NCBI GenBank assembly: GCA_026874595.1
Contig: CM049318.1
Span: 18,274,241-18,338,240 of the forward strand
Reading direction: 5' to 3'
Length of the DNA: 64,000 bases
Origin: Sipunculus nudus
Taxonomy: Eukaryota > Annelida > Sipuncula > Golfingiida > Sipunculidae
Positions 22,371 to 34,490 of the stretch are shown here, piece by piece. The notes beneath the pieces are model-generated. The model saw only the letters and a program-made list of their open reading frames with translations. It was not told where the DNA came from and did no database searches. The translations under genes were made by a program, and so were the position numbers. Each line of letters starts with the position of its first letter. The first letter of the stretch is position 1.

Positions 22371-23903
22371 ATGGAAGAACTGAAGATAACCTATATGCAA
22401 TGGGGGTGGGGGGGGGGGGACATCTGTTTTTGCAAGTGCGAAAACAAGCCATTCTAGTAATATATTTGCTATGCTCTCATGAATGTTGGAGTTCAGTTGA
22501 GTTGACCTGAAGATGAATACGAGACACCGTTGAGACAACAAGGCAAGCTTAGATGAAAACAGCAAGCAATCTGTCTGCTCTACAGGTCACGAAAAATACG
22601 TTAAGAATAGAGATATCTCACATGAAGATTCGGACAGACAGCATTTAGGTCAGTCAAAATCGTTCAGATTCTATGTTTTCTGTTGCGCTGGTACATTTGA
22701 TCCTATCACAGACATTGCATTTGCATATGTACCCTCAGGTCAAAATGCAATCAATCTTGTCTTTCACGGCGGAGGTGCCATTATTTAATGTCACGAATAC
22801 AAATGCTTTGACACTTCAATTGACCAAATTGGAATAGGTTATAGATCCCAAAACAGGTCACGTCTAGTCACTGGCCATGTTAACCTTACTTGTGCGTATC
22901 CTTTCATTGAAAGACCTGCAAAAGTGTCAGCGTTTGAAAGATCTGACATCACAGATCGCCAAGAATAAGACTGTGGAAAATGAATAAAAGAGGGAGAGAC
23001 TGTGTAATGCTATCTTGTAAAGAAACTACGACTGCAGTCAAAATTGGCAGTTGGTGAGGTAGGCCACCGGTTGTATATTGTTTATGACATGTTTGTGGGT
23101 CCACACGGACAAAGTTCTGTCCCTGTGATGTTCATCTTGCCCGGTTTCTGTTCAAATGTACCCGGGACTTTCTGGGAAGGTTGCTACCTAGAGAGTGAGA
23201 CTTGGGCGTCTCAGGTACCACTTGTTCTTCAGGATCTACTCCTTCCAGATGTACGATTTTTCCCACAGGTAACCTGCTTTGTGTATAACGGTACATATAG
23301 AAAGTTAAACAATAGCTTTGTGTTTTATAAATTGAATGTGTATTTGACGTGAATGCTATAATTATTGTTCTTGATAGTATCACTTGTCAATAGCTGTCAT
23401 GCTATTGTTTAAAACCTCTTCATCGATTGTAAGACAAAAAAGACTGGTCGAGAAACAATAGAATCAGATATTATCTTATTACATTATCGAAAGGTCACTG
23501 CCTGAATTCGGTTTCAAAAGGCACATGTTCGGCTGATTCAAATATAACTATATCGCTAGCGCCACGCTTGTAACATCAGCATGTACTTGAGTGACCTCTA
23601 GTGGAGTTTTCAATTATGTCCATGGGCCAGTAGGGTTGGTCGATACAATCTTCGGGGAATAATTCTCATAGCGCTAGAGTTAGCAAATGTGTGATATTAG
23701 TGCACAGACGGTAGTTTCCTGTGTGCGTCAGCCTGGTGAGCCTGTGAGGAGAATCGTACTCCCTCCACTGTTTTCGCAAATATTTTTTACACATCTTGCT
23801 TTTCAATCCCCATATTTCAAGGTTGTATGGTACTAGGATTTGCTCTTCTTATGGTACCAAATTTATAAGAAATTTTTTAAAAAGGGGAAAACAATTCTTT
23901 AAA
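22371..23903. other. non-coding region with a duplicated MRH promoter flank
   Basis: No exon is supported. The segment 23388-23620 matches the 5' flank of MRH copy C, but no MRH exon 1 follows it, so it looks like the remains of a further lost copy. An open frame at 23044-23352 (+) has no recognisable domain. Confidence 0.45.
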
Positions 23904-24813
23904 CAGTGAAACTCCTACTTGCGGACAACTCACTAATGCGGACACTAAATCTCAGTCCCTTCAATTTTTCCTCTATATTATGTTTAACGTAAACTCAGTA
24001 AAGCGGACAACTCACTCTCCCGGACAACGGAAAAACTTTCCAGTCCCGCCAGCACATCCAGTACATATCTGTCTAAAGCGGACAAAACTCGCGAGTTATA
24101 GTTTTTTTTCATATATTTTCCGGGAGATGGCGCTCCGAGTTCATGACCTCGTATAACGGGTTTTGGTCAAAGCGACACCCCGGGGTCAAGCGTGAATTGG
24201 AATGTTATGTGTAAATATACAGTTTCGAAATTTGTTTTTTATTTCTATAAATGTGTTGAAAACATAATGATTAATCAATTAAGATTGGCAGGTCGATTAG
24301 GAAAAAAAATAAGCTTTCAAACCATCAAAGACTGCCGTTCGTGCTTTGTGATCGGCCCGAAGAACCGTAATTAAAGTTTGTGACAGTTTGCATTTTTTAT
24401 GGTGAATGCGTGGTGAAGATTGTCCTTTAATAAATAATCATGCTGTCCGGATGCTGTCAATAATTAATCTTCAATGTGCCTAGTGCAACCATTCATGTAC
24501 TGCCGCTTGCTTAGAAGATGAACCATGGTACGTCGAAGGGAAACTGCCAAGATAAGTTTGCGGCGCCTAGATGATGTTTATCTTTTTTTTTTTAATTATT
24601 ATTTTTTTTTAATTGCAAGTGCATATTTAACTTTAAATCGAATTTATTTAGCCTATTTTAAATTAGGCGTACATTTATTGAAAAGATAGGATATCAGAAA
24701 CACTAAATTACCAATTGACGCAATATGCCAAAATCCTCTAAACAGGACAACTCACTCTAATACGGACAAAATCCTCCAGTCCCTTGAGTGTCTATCTAAG
24801 GGGAGTTTCAATG
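23904..24813. mobile_element. non-autonomous Tigger/pogo-like DNA transposon
   Basis: Left end CAGTGAAACTCCTACTTGCG; right end, as reverse complement, CATTGAAACTCCCCTTAGA, forming short imperfect terminal inverted repeats of the CAGTGAAACTCC type known from Tigger families. The ends carry repeated GCGGACAACTCACT-like subterminal motifs (four or more copies). The interior about 700 bp has no transposase frame. Confidence 0.65.
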
Positions 24814-25198
24814 GTTTCAGGATGGTTACAAATTTAAGATGGATTTACGGATGACCATGATTTGAATTTATGTTTAGCATTATATGTAATTCCTTAAGAT
24901 TGGATTCGAATTTGTTTGTGGGGTTGGGTGGTCTGAAGCTCCTCTCCCATAATAACATTCGAGAGAGTCTATGATCCATGTAGAACAATATATGTTAGGT
25001 ATATGGGACATAATTAAAAACCACAGAGAAGAATTGATATTAGGAGAGAGAATCTATAAAACATTATGAAAATATCTTTTTTCTTTTACTCGATACTAGC
25101 ATTGTAAGCAGATAATCGTTCAATCTTTTTTATTTTTTTTTATTCTGATTTTAATAAGAAAGAATAACGCACTTGCTTCCGAGTGTAGGGACAAGCCG

Positions 25199-25221
25199 CT
25201 CCCCCCCCCCCCCCCCCCCCC
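25199..25221. repeat. poly(C) tract
   Basis: About 22 consecutive C residues at the 3' edge of the LINE remnant. Confidence 0.9.
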
Positions 25222-25495
25222 AGGTTACTCAAGAGCAACACAATGAAAGGAAAACATGATTTCCCGAACCTTTTAGTTCTTTGGACAACCGGCACAAATG
25301 AAATAATAGATCGCCGACCGGTATTACCTCAATCAGAAAAGTGTCGTTCAGGTGATTAGGTGCCAAAGCATTGATGATGTTATAAAATAATGTAATCTTG
25401 TGGTTTGTACGACTTGCTTTAAGAGACTCCCATCCAATCTTTCCGAAGATCGACAAATGTCCCTCAAGTTGTCCACACAAAAATAACCCCACTGG
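25222..25495 (-). pseudogene. LINE reverse-transcriptase C-terminal remnant
   Basis: On the minus strand the translation carries IGWESLKASRTNHKITLFYN followed by IINALAPNHL, matching the conserved end of non-LTR retrotransposon ORF2 (LGW-SL--RR-----LFYKIIN-LAP-YL). In another frame, VQRTKRFGKSCFPF matches the following TRTxRFxxSFFPxxIxLWN block, so a frameshift separates them. This is a dead 5'-truncated copy of a LINE, not a host gene. Confidence 0.65.
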
Positions 25496-26521
25496 TTCTG
25501 TCCTTAATCTAATTTGTCCTCAAGATGCGGTATGGCACCAAATATCATTTCTATATATTCTAATGCAGGTCGACACAGTAAAATAAAGCCGTTCCAATGT
25601 GTGTCTTCGGTAGTATGTACTTCATTGTGGCCAAAATATTTAGACATATATAAGCTTTAATTACTAGGTTATTGATATGACTTTACCAATTTAATTTATT
25701 ATTTAAAATGTTCAGTAACCTCCTGCAGCAGTTTCCTATAAAAGAAGAAAGGTGTTCGTCTTTTGGCCTTATAAGATATAATATGTACTTCAGTTTTGGT
25801 AGGGATGAAAATTGTCCGCCCAAGTTTCGGCCAGTCTTTCAAGGTGACTTAATCATGGTGGCTATTATCTGAACCAGACGTCGGTCCACTCTCATAACTG
25901 GTTTAATAAATTTCTGTTTCTGTATTAAATTTCCTAATGACATTCACAAATAATGGAACTCAAAATACTGCCTCGTAGATTTCTGCTGTGACAGGTAAAA
26001 AATATCGAGCCCATTTAATGTGAAAAATCAATTACGTATATTTCAGTAAAAATCACCAAATACTTTTAGGGAACATCTGTAAATTGAACAATGGAGTTCA
26101 TCCAGACACTGTTGTACGGTATATATATTAAGGCTTGGTATGCGCCAGTCTGTTTTCCTTCTATAATATTTCTCATTAAAACATCTTGAGATTATTTTTT
26201 TATGGTAAAAATATAAAAAGACCAAAAACCGCTCACAAGCGCCGGCTTGTCATGGAATCATATACAGCTGTATATACATTCCTAATCCAATCGATCAAAT
26301 GACAATACCCGTGATCTAATTTAAGTCTTTAAAGATCAAGATAATAAAAGAAAAGTAGACTTAGCTTTATAATAGATAAGATCATAGTTTAGGTTAGGTT
26401 AGGGCTGTATTAATTTTCGTTAGCAAAAACAAATCGATAACTGGTCGATGCCGCATATCGATATGTGTCGATGTATCGTTATATTGAGGCAGCCCTAATG
26501 AATAAACACAATGGGTATATT

Positions 26522-26525
<4 letters not shown>

Positions 26526-26613
<88 letters not shown>
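26526..26613. repeat. (TA)n microsatellite
   Basis: About 44 TA units without interruption, the longest simple repeat in the window. Confidence 0.95.
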
Positions 26614-26615
<2 letters not shown>

Positions 26616-28046
26616 GTTCTGAGTTACCATAATATCACGATGACCAAGGGAAGATTATTATGCTTTGCAAAGTCAAGCCGACTAACAAAGAAGGGCGAAG
26701 TGTTTACGCAATGAAATGGTTTGTTTGAGCAAGTCTATCATGACCAGTGATTACTGCAGGAGCCAGCTTTGATTCTCTTTGTCCTACCGCCAGAAATCTG
26801 CGCGTCTGATACTAAGCTCGGACCCAAAGAACCGTGCATCTGAAAGACACCTCGAGAGTAAGAGACGCTTACCCTTAAAATCCCTGCCGGGAATATAAGA
26901 AAGAAGGTCAGGGACCTAATCATGTGCTCTATACATCATGAATACAATTGACGGAGAGGACCCCAATAATGTTTATCTTTAAACGCTCAGTCAAATTTAT
27001 ATACCAGCTCTGCGGTCTGCCACATGGCGTGTACTTGACCGTCCGCATACTCTTTATCAATAATATATAGATAAGAATAGTAATTATTTTCAAAGAACAA
27101 ATACAGTTTAGAAGTTTTGGACAGACACTTTCCTATGAAAAGCCTGGTTGTTATGGATAAGGTAGGTGATTACATTGCAAATTCGGGATGAAACCAAATA
27201 TGATATTTACTTATAACAAACTTATTCATTCGGGCAAGGACAAAGTTAGTGTAAGCTTTCGCTGATAGTTGTTGCACTTTTGGCGGGGAAGGTCTGATAT
27301 CAACCTGTTGACTTACTTCATTTTATATCAATCGCAGGGACACTCAGTTTTCAAACATAAATTTATTCAATGATAACAGAAATAAATATAACAAAAGCCG
27401 ATTGATTTGCATATCAAAGTCTTCATAAAACATCAGTGTCACAGTTGGCTATTACTTGGCACGAGTGTTAGTATTTGCCGATCGAACACAGCTTTGTTCT
27501 TCAGATAACTTGTATACAGAGTCTGGAGATAATGTAGAAATCTCTCGCAGTAAAAGGGTATTATCTCACTCGATGGTTAAGCTTACAAAGTATGTTCCAA
27601 ACGTTATCGTAAATATTCTCTGTGTCATCCTTATGTCCGATCTCGCTTCAAAGCACGATGCGTTTTTTTTATTACTTTCTAATGTCTTCTTATTCAAACA
27701 ACCAGCAATTTACATAAAAAAATATTCGGATGTGGGACTCTTCATGGAGCCATTGGCACGCCGGAAAAAATATGTTCAGTGTGCCTGTTATCTTTTAAAA
27801 TGACAAATATAGTACAAAGATTCCATAAAACAATAATACTGCTGAAATATCCAATATATGCAAATATATGAAGGATTGTATGGAAAAGAAAAATGTTTTT
27901 AATTTAAAAAAATTGTCAATTTTTTCCCCCGAAAAGTACACCTAGAGGGCAATAATTGCCTCTCCTTAGTATCGTTTCGTGTCATGATAGTGTCATCCAC
28001 AATGGACCTTGTGACCACATATATATACATACCTTTGTTGAGTGAC
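26614..28046. other. non-coding region downstream of the coiled-coil gene
   Basis: No exon is supported. It includes the 3' flank of the minus-strand coiled-coil gene, with ATTAAA-like sequence on that strand near 27895. Open frames of up to 115 codons here match nothing recognisable. Confidence 0.4.
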
Positions 28047-29945
28047 TTATGTTTTAATTGGGACTATGGCTTTAACAGTGGTAGGTTTGGGGAGCTTACT
28101 CGGGCGACGGGCCGCTCGTTTTTCTGCAGGTATTCTCGACTGTGTCTTTAGCGGACTAGACTTATCAGAGCCTAGTCCTGAATCAGTTGACCGGTCTGGT
28201 TTGGGTATTCGAGTCTTTGGACCTTTAACCCCCACAGTCCGCGGCTCCCTCCTCGGGGGTGCGGCTTCGTCAGTTGTCGTTGGTTTCTTGTTTACATCAG
28301 ACTCATCATCCGCGGAGTAAGTGTGGACTTCATCAAACTCGTGATATCGGACTTGTTTATTGTTAGAGTTTGTTTTGGGGGATCTTTCGTCTTCTTCGTA
28401 CACAGGATCCACCCCTACGTCATCCTCGTCAAACCTCCAAGTGATGTCGTCAGCGTACTCCACTGACGGACTTTCCTCCTCAATCTCTGACGTCTCCCTG
28501 CTCGGCAGGTATCTCCGCATTACGTTTTTCATTCTATCAGTATTAGTCTTCATGAGTGCCAGTCTTTTCTCCGCTTTCCTTTTGTCTTGTACTTTATCAC
28601 TAACTGATTCTTCCAGGTTCTGTAATTTCTCCTTCATTGTGTCCACGTACCGGATGATGCTGGGTCGGAGCTCTAGCTCTAGTTGAAAGTCTTCCTGCAG
28701 GATTTCCAAATGATAAGTCAGAAGTTTCAGTTCGTTATAAGTTTCTACCAACTTGGTATTGATGTGTTTCAAAGATTTTTCCAACCTTTTCTGCCGGGAT
28801 ATCCCCATGGTAGAACTTCCCAGCTCCTCAGTGATGTTCTCGTGCTGCCGTAAATATTCGTTGTATTTTTTCCCGAGTTCATTCTTCCTCATTTCTACCC
28901 GCTCACATTTCTCACCGAGTATCGTGTACCTGTTCTCTCTCTCCTCCAGGGAGCGGACCTCCACTTTGTGAACATTGATCAACTCCTCCTCTCTCGCAAT
29001 GTCAGTTGCTAAAGATTCTATTTTTGATTCCAAGGCACTGATTCGCTTTCTAAATCCTTCATTTGAGTTTCGTTTACCGGAGAGATCCTTATATACTTTG
29101 GTAGCTTGGGTCCACCATAACTTAGCCAGCTCTACTGATTTGTATCCTTTGACAAAAAGGTCTGGAACAAGTCGCAAAACTGGTTCAATTTCCTCAAAAT
29201 CCTGGTAATTAACGACTTCATGATAAGAGTCCGGGTCGTAACAATTTAAGTCTAACTCCTCTTCTGTGAATAACATATCCCATAGCTGATTGAGCCTGTA
29301 CATCTCGCGTACAGCGAATGATAGTTTGTCTTTTTCACTCATCGCGTTTAGGTCTAGAACATCATCTGCTCTTGTGTTTTCAATCTCATCAGCTGTTCTT
29401 CTCAAGTCTGGTTGCTTATAATGGTTATTGTTGTTGTTGTTCTTGTAATCCCGCGGGGAGACCACGCCATTAGGAGGATTATTTTCTTTGAAACGTTTTA
29501 ACGTAGGTGCAGCATAGGCTTCATCGTCTTCAGGATCATAAAAATACTCATAGAGACATGTATAAATCCTCTCATCAAAATACTGTTTGAGTTCCTTCAG
29601 GTATTCGACGTCATTGAAGAACGTTTCAAAGAATTTGAGCAAGTACGCTTCTTCCCCCTTCTGTATGCCCCTCCTTTCTGACTCCTGCGCGATGTCCTTC
29701 ACTAAATCCCTCAGCTGATTGAGGGAGCGTAGTGGGGGCGGATCCCCCTCAGTTGGGTTGTATGGGTTGAGCCCCCGGGGAGTGGCGGTGACCCCGCGGG
29801 ACACTAGTCTCAGCATCTGATGAAGCTTGTCCTTAGAGAACTTGCTGATGGCGTGCTGCAGCAGCTTCTCGCAGGCTGATATTTGTTTCTGAACATTGTC
29901 GTGCTGCTTAAGTCGTGGCCGCCCCTCCATCTTGTTGCGGTGGGT
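28047..29945 (-). CDS. coiled-coil protein, main coding exon (exon 2)
   Basis: One exon encoding 632 residues (THRNK then MEGRPRLKQHDN...), ending TAA at 28047. It opens after a good acceptor (poly-T tract, GTAATTTCAG) and is in frame with an 11-codon exon at 38576-38608, giving a 643-residue protein; use of the internal ATG at 29930 alone (627 aa) cannot be excluded. The N-terminal third is helical and acidic. The middle (roughly residues 310-490) is a long heptad-rich coiled coil (ISALESKIESLATDIAREEE, then KCERVEMRKNELGKKYNEYL). The last 150 residues are disordered, first acidic then basic/Pro-rich, with TRIP, SRIP and SKLP motifs like EB1-binding SxIP and a DSGLGS motif like a beta-TrCP degron. 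I do not recognise the family; a cytoskeletal adaptor role is inferred. Confidence 0.88.
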   Translation of the reverse strand, partial: THRNKMEGRPRLKQHDNVQKQISACEKLLQHAISKFSKDKLHQMLRLVSRGVTATPRGLNPYNPTEGDPPPLRSLNQLRDLVKDIAQESERRGIQKGEEAYLLKFFETFFNDVEYLKELKQYFDERIYTCLYEYFYDPEDDEAYAAPTLKRFKENNPPNGVVSPRDYKNNNNNNHYKQPDLRRTADEIENTRADDVLDLNAMSEKDKLSFAVREMYRLNQLWDMLFTEEELDLNCYDPDSYHEVVNYQDFEEIEPVLRLVPDLFVKGYKSVELAKLWWTQATKVYKDLSGKRNSNEGFRKRISALESKIESLATDIAREEELINVHKVEVRSLEERENRYTILGEKCERVEMRKNELGKKYNEYLRQHENITEELGSSTMGISRQKRLEKSLKHINTKLVETYNELKLLTYHLEILQEDFQLELELRPSIIRYVDTMKEKLQNLEESVSDKVQDKRKAEKRLALMKTNTDRMKNVMRRYLPSRETSEIEEESPSVEYADDITWRFDEDDVGVDPVYEEDERSPKTNSNNKQVRYHEFDEVHTYSADDESDVNKKPTTTDEAAPPRREPRTVGVKGPKTRIPKPDRSTDSGLGSDKSSPLKTQSRIPAEKRAARRPSKLPKPTTVKAIVPIKT

Positions 29946-29949
29946 CTGA

Positions 29950-30248
29950 AATTACAAAAAAAAAAACTGAATGTATGCAATCGCCAAGGGATCACTTGTA
30001 ACCCTTAGAATATAAAAAACCTTTGGAATAAGGTCAAGGTCATATAAATATTAGGTGCAAATCTGTGACGTAGGACTACTATTGTGCCCAAATTTTAGCT
30101 TTTTTAAAATCAACCATATTAAAGATCTAGAAAAAAAATCGATGATATCGAAAGTTTTCATTCGGGAGGGTCAAAGTAGCTCCACAAACAAATTAATTTA
30201 CCTAAATATAAACTTAGATATAAAAGGATCAACCCCTATATAAGCCTC
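29950..30248. repeat. dispersed 300-bp repeat, copy 1
   Basis: Aligns in order with 49736-50070: GTATGCAATCGCCAA/GTAAGCAATCGCCAA, AATAAGGTCAAGGTC/AATAAGACCAAGCTC, GTGCAAATCTGTGACGTAGG/TTGCAAATGTGTTACCTAGG, CATATTAAAGATCTAG/CATATTGAAGATCTAG, and a TCAACCCCTATATAAGCCTC-like end. It directly abuts the acceptor of exon 2 of the coiled-coil gene. Confidence 0.75.
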
Positions 30249-32013
30249 ATGAAGTAGGCTTAATTAAAATGATTGAAAATTCATTTATATATATATATAT
30301 GCTTATTAATTCACTTTAGCCCTACATCGTGACAGCATTTTAACGCAGGACGTGTAGTTTATACCACTGGAAAAAAATATTTAATTATATTAAGTTTTAA
30401 AAGTAAATAAATTAAATCGATATATTCCAATTAAAAATGCGTGACTAAAAACTGTTTGTATTTTCTTCGAAGATGTATTACAAACATTCCTTAAATTTTA
30501 TCGCAAAGTATGCTTATAAATTATATTAGTCTATGCCCTAATGACTAACTAATGAAACTGTATAGATTATCAACGAGTCTATTTGAAACATCACGAACTT
30601 TTAAGGATTTCATGGGTAAGATACACAGAGTTATAATATATGTAATGTACTAGGTTTATTATTTTTTTTCAAAATATTTGTCTATTTACGTTTCTTATGC
30701 ACATGCGCGTTTCCCTGCACACGTCATTATCATAAATGTTATTTTCATATACATTTCAAATCATTTACTAACCTATTTTCTCTTTAGATGGCATATATAT
30801 ACGTGTGTGTGTGTGTGTATGTGTGTGTATTTTTGGGACTTATAATAATCTTCAGTGTAAATCCGAGAAAGATTCGGTTGAGCATATAAACATGTATTAT
30901 AAAAATATCATTCGTTTTATACATATATATATTTACATTTAAGAGATAACAATATGAATAATCTACCTATAATAATAATAGAATGTTTACGTCAAAAATT
31001 TACCTCCTGCATTCCAAAGGTATATATTCTTTAAAATCAAATATTTGCTACACCTGTAAATAAATTTTTTTTAATTATATTACCTGAAACATATTGCACG
31101 TTTCCTGAATACAGCTAACCTGAACACCAACTTTCTCACCAACCTGTCTCTAGGTCCGGACTAGCATTATTCCCTGCACACATATATGATATGTTTTGAC
31201 ATATGAATGACTTAAGTAGCGGTTGACACACCTATACAATAAGGTATCCTAGCTCAGCACGTCCACGGTCAGCCCGTAGTCATAAACTCTGATCCCGAAC
31301 TGACACATCATATGACAGGAATAACTCCCATGTCAACATACATTGATACTGCTACCTTAATTTGCCGACGAAGTCGCGTAGTCCGTGAGACCGGGCGTCC
31401 CAAATACAATAAATGAAACTCATTTATAACATGTATACTCAGGGAATTATGCGGCCACGCTCTCCAACTCATCACAACGTGCGGCAGTTTTCACTGGTGT
31501 ATGTGCATAATTTAACCCTAATCAAATGAACTATCTTCTTATTATAATCAATTTTGTATAGCAGATAGTCAGAGTAAATATAAGGAAGGGTTCTTGCAAG
31601 AAGCACTGAATGTATGGCAGGTACTTGTGGCCGCTGGACATACAACTGATGGTGACCCCAAATCTCCAGATACATAGTTTCGATAGAAACTGCCCTGTTT
31701 AAGGGTGTTGACAGTCTTGAACACTTGCGTGGCGAGTACACTGGAATTCCGGGTAAAGTTATTCAATTGAACTCAAGCAAACGTAAACTGACGATCGACC
31801 CTTTGTGGCAGGTTTACGGCTTTAGATTAAAACTGTACTAAACCTTGTTGGTCATTTGTTGAATTGCTAAGTTGTTGAAGTGAATAGAATTGTCTGTATG
31901 TTTTAATTCCATGAGGATGTCTTCTAAGATTGGAAGAACAATAGTAAATATAAGAATTATCATAATCAATATTATAAATTTTATGATGCAGTTATAAAGA
32001 ACAGCGTTAAAGG

Positions 32014-32020
<7 letters not shown>

Positions 32021-32086
<66 letters not shown>

Positions 32087-32090
32087 TATG
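32021..32090. repeat. (TA)n microsatellite with interruptions
   Basis: About 33 TA units with a few TG/CA interruptions. Confidence 0.9.
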
Positions 32091-32199
32091 TTATTATTAT
32101 TATCATCATTATTTATATTATTGATATAATTTATTTTATCTTCATTTTTTTTCATTTTGAAGTACATCATTAACTAGAATATCAGCAGAAGCTGACAAA

Positions 32200-33208
32200 A
32201 GCCCTCAGCCAAAAGAACAGTGTTTAGAGGTGGTAACAGTAACAAGTACTAAATATCTGTTCTCACATGGATGTATATCTGTACATGTCTCAGTTATAAA
32301 TTTAAAATGGAGAGGTATGTACCATGATTCATAACAATCCACCAAATGCTTCCTGAAAAATAAACTTCTAAGTTTTATTCTATTATAAGCTCTGTGACCT
32401 TGAAAAGTAGGTCAAGGTCACCCATCTTCGAACATGAACGAGATTTTTGTCGATATACATCTTCACCAAAGAAATAAAATTCCTATTGTGAATCCTTTTA
32501 GAGATATTCCGCTCACAAGGCCAAAGTTGAAAAATCCAAGAAAAATTCAATAAAAAATCAGAAATTGCAGGTTGCGCACCTAAACTTGTGCAGCAGTTAC
32601 AGACAATCAGTCCCTATGATCATAGTAAGTATTGTGAAAATCCATCTGATGGTTCCTGAGAAATAAGCTTCTAAATGTTTTTTCTATAATCAGCTCTAAA
32701 ACGTAGAAAAATAGGTCAAGGTCACCCATCTTCGAACTTGACCGAGATTTTGTCAATATACATCTTCACCGAAAAAATAAAATTCTTACGGTGAATCCTT
32801 TTCGAGATATCCCGCTCACAAGTCCAAAGTTAAAAAATCCGATAAAAATTCATTAAAAATCAGAAATTGTAGGTGGCGCCACCAAACTTGTATACAGACT
32901 ATCAGTCCCAATAATCGTAGTAAGTTTTGTGAAAATCCACCAAATGGTTCCTGAGTAATAAGCATCTAAGTGTTTTTCTATAATTAGCTCTAAAATGCAG
33001 AAAAATAGGTCAAGGTCACCCATCTTCGAACTTGACTGAGATTTTGTCGATATGCATCTTTACCGAGGAAATAAAATTCTGACGGTGAATCCTTTTCAAG
33101 ATATCCCGCTCACAAGGTAAAAGTTAACGGACGCCGGACGGACGGACGAACGGACGGACGGACAGCTTGGGTGACGACAATAGCCCATCAGCCGAAGAGC
33201 TGAGGGCT
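32200..33208. mobile_element. 1-kb element of three tandem 300-bp units with short inverted ends
   Basis: Left end AGCCCTCAGC (32200-32209) is the exact reverse complement of the right end GCTGAGGGCT (33199-33208). Between them are three diverged units of about 300 bp, each with AGGTCAAGGTCACCCATCTT, GAGATTTTGTCGATAT-like, and TTTTCGAGATATCCCGCTCA-like blocks. It ends in a GGAC-rich stretch (33128-33170). Non-coding. This fits a non-autonomous DNA element with internal tandem repeats. Confidence 0.65.
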
Positions 33209-34292
33209 AAAAAAAGTAAATAATAATTATCATAATAAAAAAAGTAATAAAATTATAACAATAATTATGGAATTATCAATTTATTAATTACGTATTTATA
33301 CATATGATATTTATTCCTATGTTCTCTTTATCAGTTAAATTTCTACGTATTGTAATTGTCCAGATAGAATGGTCTTCCTTTACAAAATGCTAACAGTTTG
33401 GCATACAGGGTATAAACAAGCGTTCCTTTATTGTGATATCTGATATATTTTCAGCATCCTTTTAAAATCGTATCACATTTACCAATAACCAATGTGTAAT
33501 GGTAGGCCGTGCATGCGCGTATCACTGATGTGCAGTGGCAATGATAGTTTTACTTAAGCCAACAAAACGAACGTAATGCTTTCTTTAGAATCGTTATTAG
33601 CAATAGTAAACCAAGACCATATACTTCAAACATATAAAAATAATGGACTAAAACATTTATTTCACTACAAGAAACTTATTGACTAATTTTATGACTAGTT
33701 TTAACAACTAATATCAGAATATCTTGACATGAAAACGGAGATTACTTCCTTCATGTTTCAACTTCTTTTGATATTCTGTGCCCTAAACATATAAAATAGA
33801 ACTTTTATAATTAGCGATTTATTTTTCAAGCTTTTACGTATTCAATCTGTCTGAATGCATCACTATCTCGGAGAGAAATTCCAAACTCGTTCTGTTTTGA
33901 AGTGGCTCTTTTAATAAACAGCGCCCTCTGTTGGAAGGACTGAAAATTGGTTTGGGAAGGCTCAACCATAAGATGCAAAATAGACCTAAAATCTATATCC
34001 TAAAATCGGTTAAATACAAACATAATAAAGATAGATAAAATTGATATAATCAGATCAGCACTGTAGGAATGACAGATCTGAAGAACGTAATTTACAGTAT
34101 CTCTTGATTAACTAACTCACCAAGCCTATGTGAATATATTAAATGAATCCCACAACGTAAGGTAATGCAAAACATATTTTTTATTCCCAAAGGAAATAGA
34201 TGTGCTAATAAGGATACAAGACCTGCTAATACAAAAAAAACCCGAAGTATTTGGGAGAGCATTATCTAATCCAAAACGTGACCCAGGACGAT

Positions 34293-34490
34293 TAAAGGGA
34301 CCTAATCACTTGTAAAACATGTTAAAATTAACGCAAAAAATAGCGTCAATTCTTTGAAATAAATCGATACTCTGCCAAAACATTACCTTGAAATCTTTGG
34401 CTTACTCCTGTACACGAGTGTTTAAAAAGGTGGACCAGGTGCGATCACAGATCAACATAAACACAGCGCGAGGGAAACTGTGCAACTGAT
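34293..34490. repeat. dispersed repeat, second copy of 4795-5030
   Basis: Ordered similarity to 4795-5030: AAAGGGACCTAATCACTTGT/AAAGGGGCCCAATCACCTGT, AACATGTT, TGCCAAAACATTACCTTGAA against TGTCAAAATATTGCCTTAAT, TACACGAGTGTT/AAACGAGTGTT, and AACACAGCGCG/AACACAGTGCG. Confidence 0.75.

Noticed and set aside
26394-26714. Open frames rich in Tyr-Ile repeats
   Set aside because: They are translations of the (TA)n microsatellite; the same applies to frames at 31838-32170, 52538-52975 and 60005-60281.
28042-29208. Plus-strand open frames of 72-108 codons across 28-29 kb
   Set aside because: They are antisense to the long coiled-coil exon and arise from its codon bias; no start context, domain or splice sites support them.
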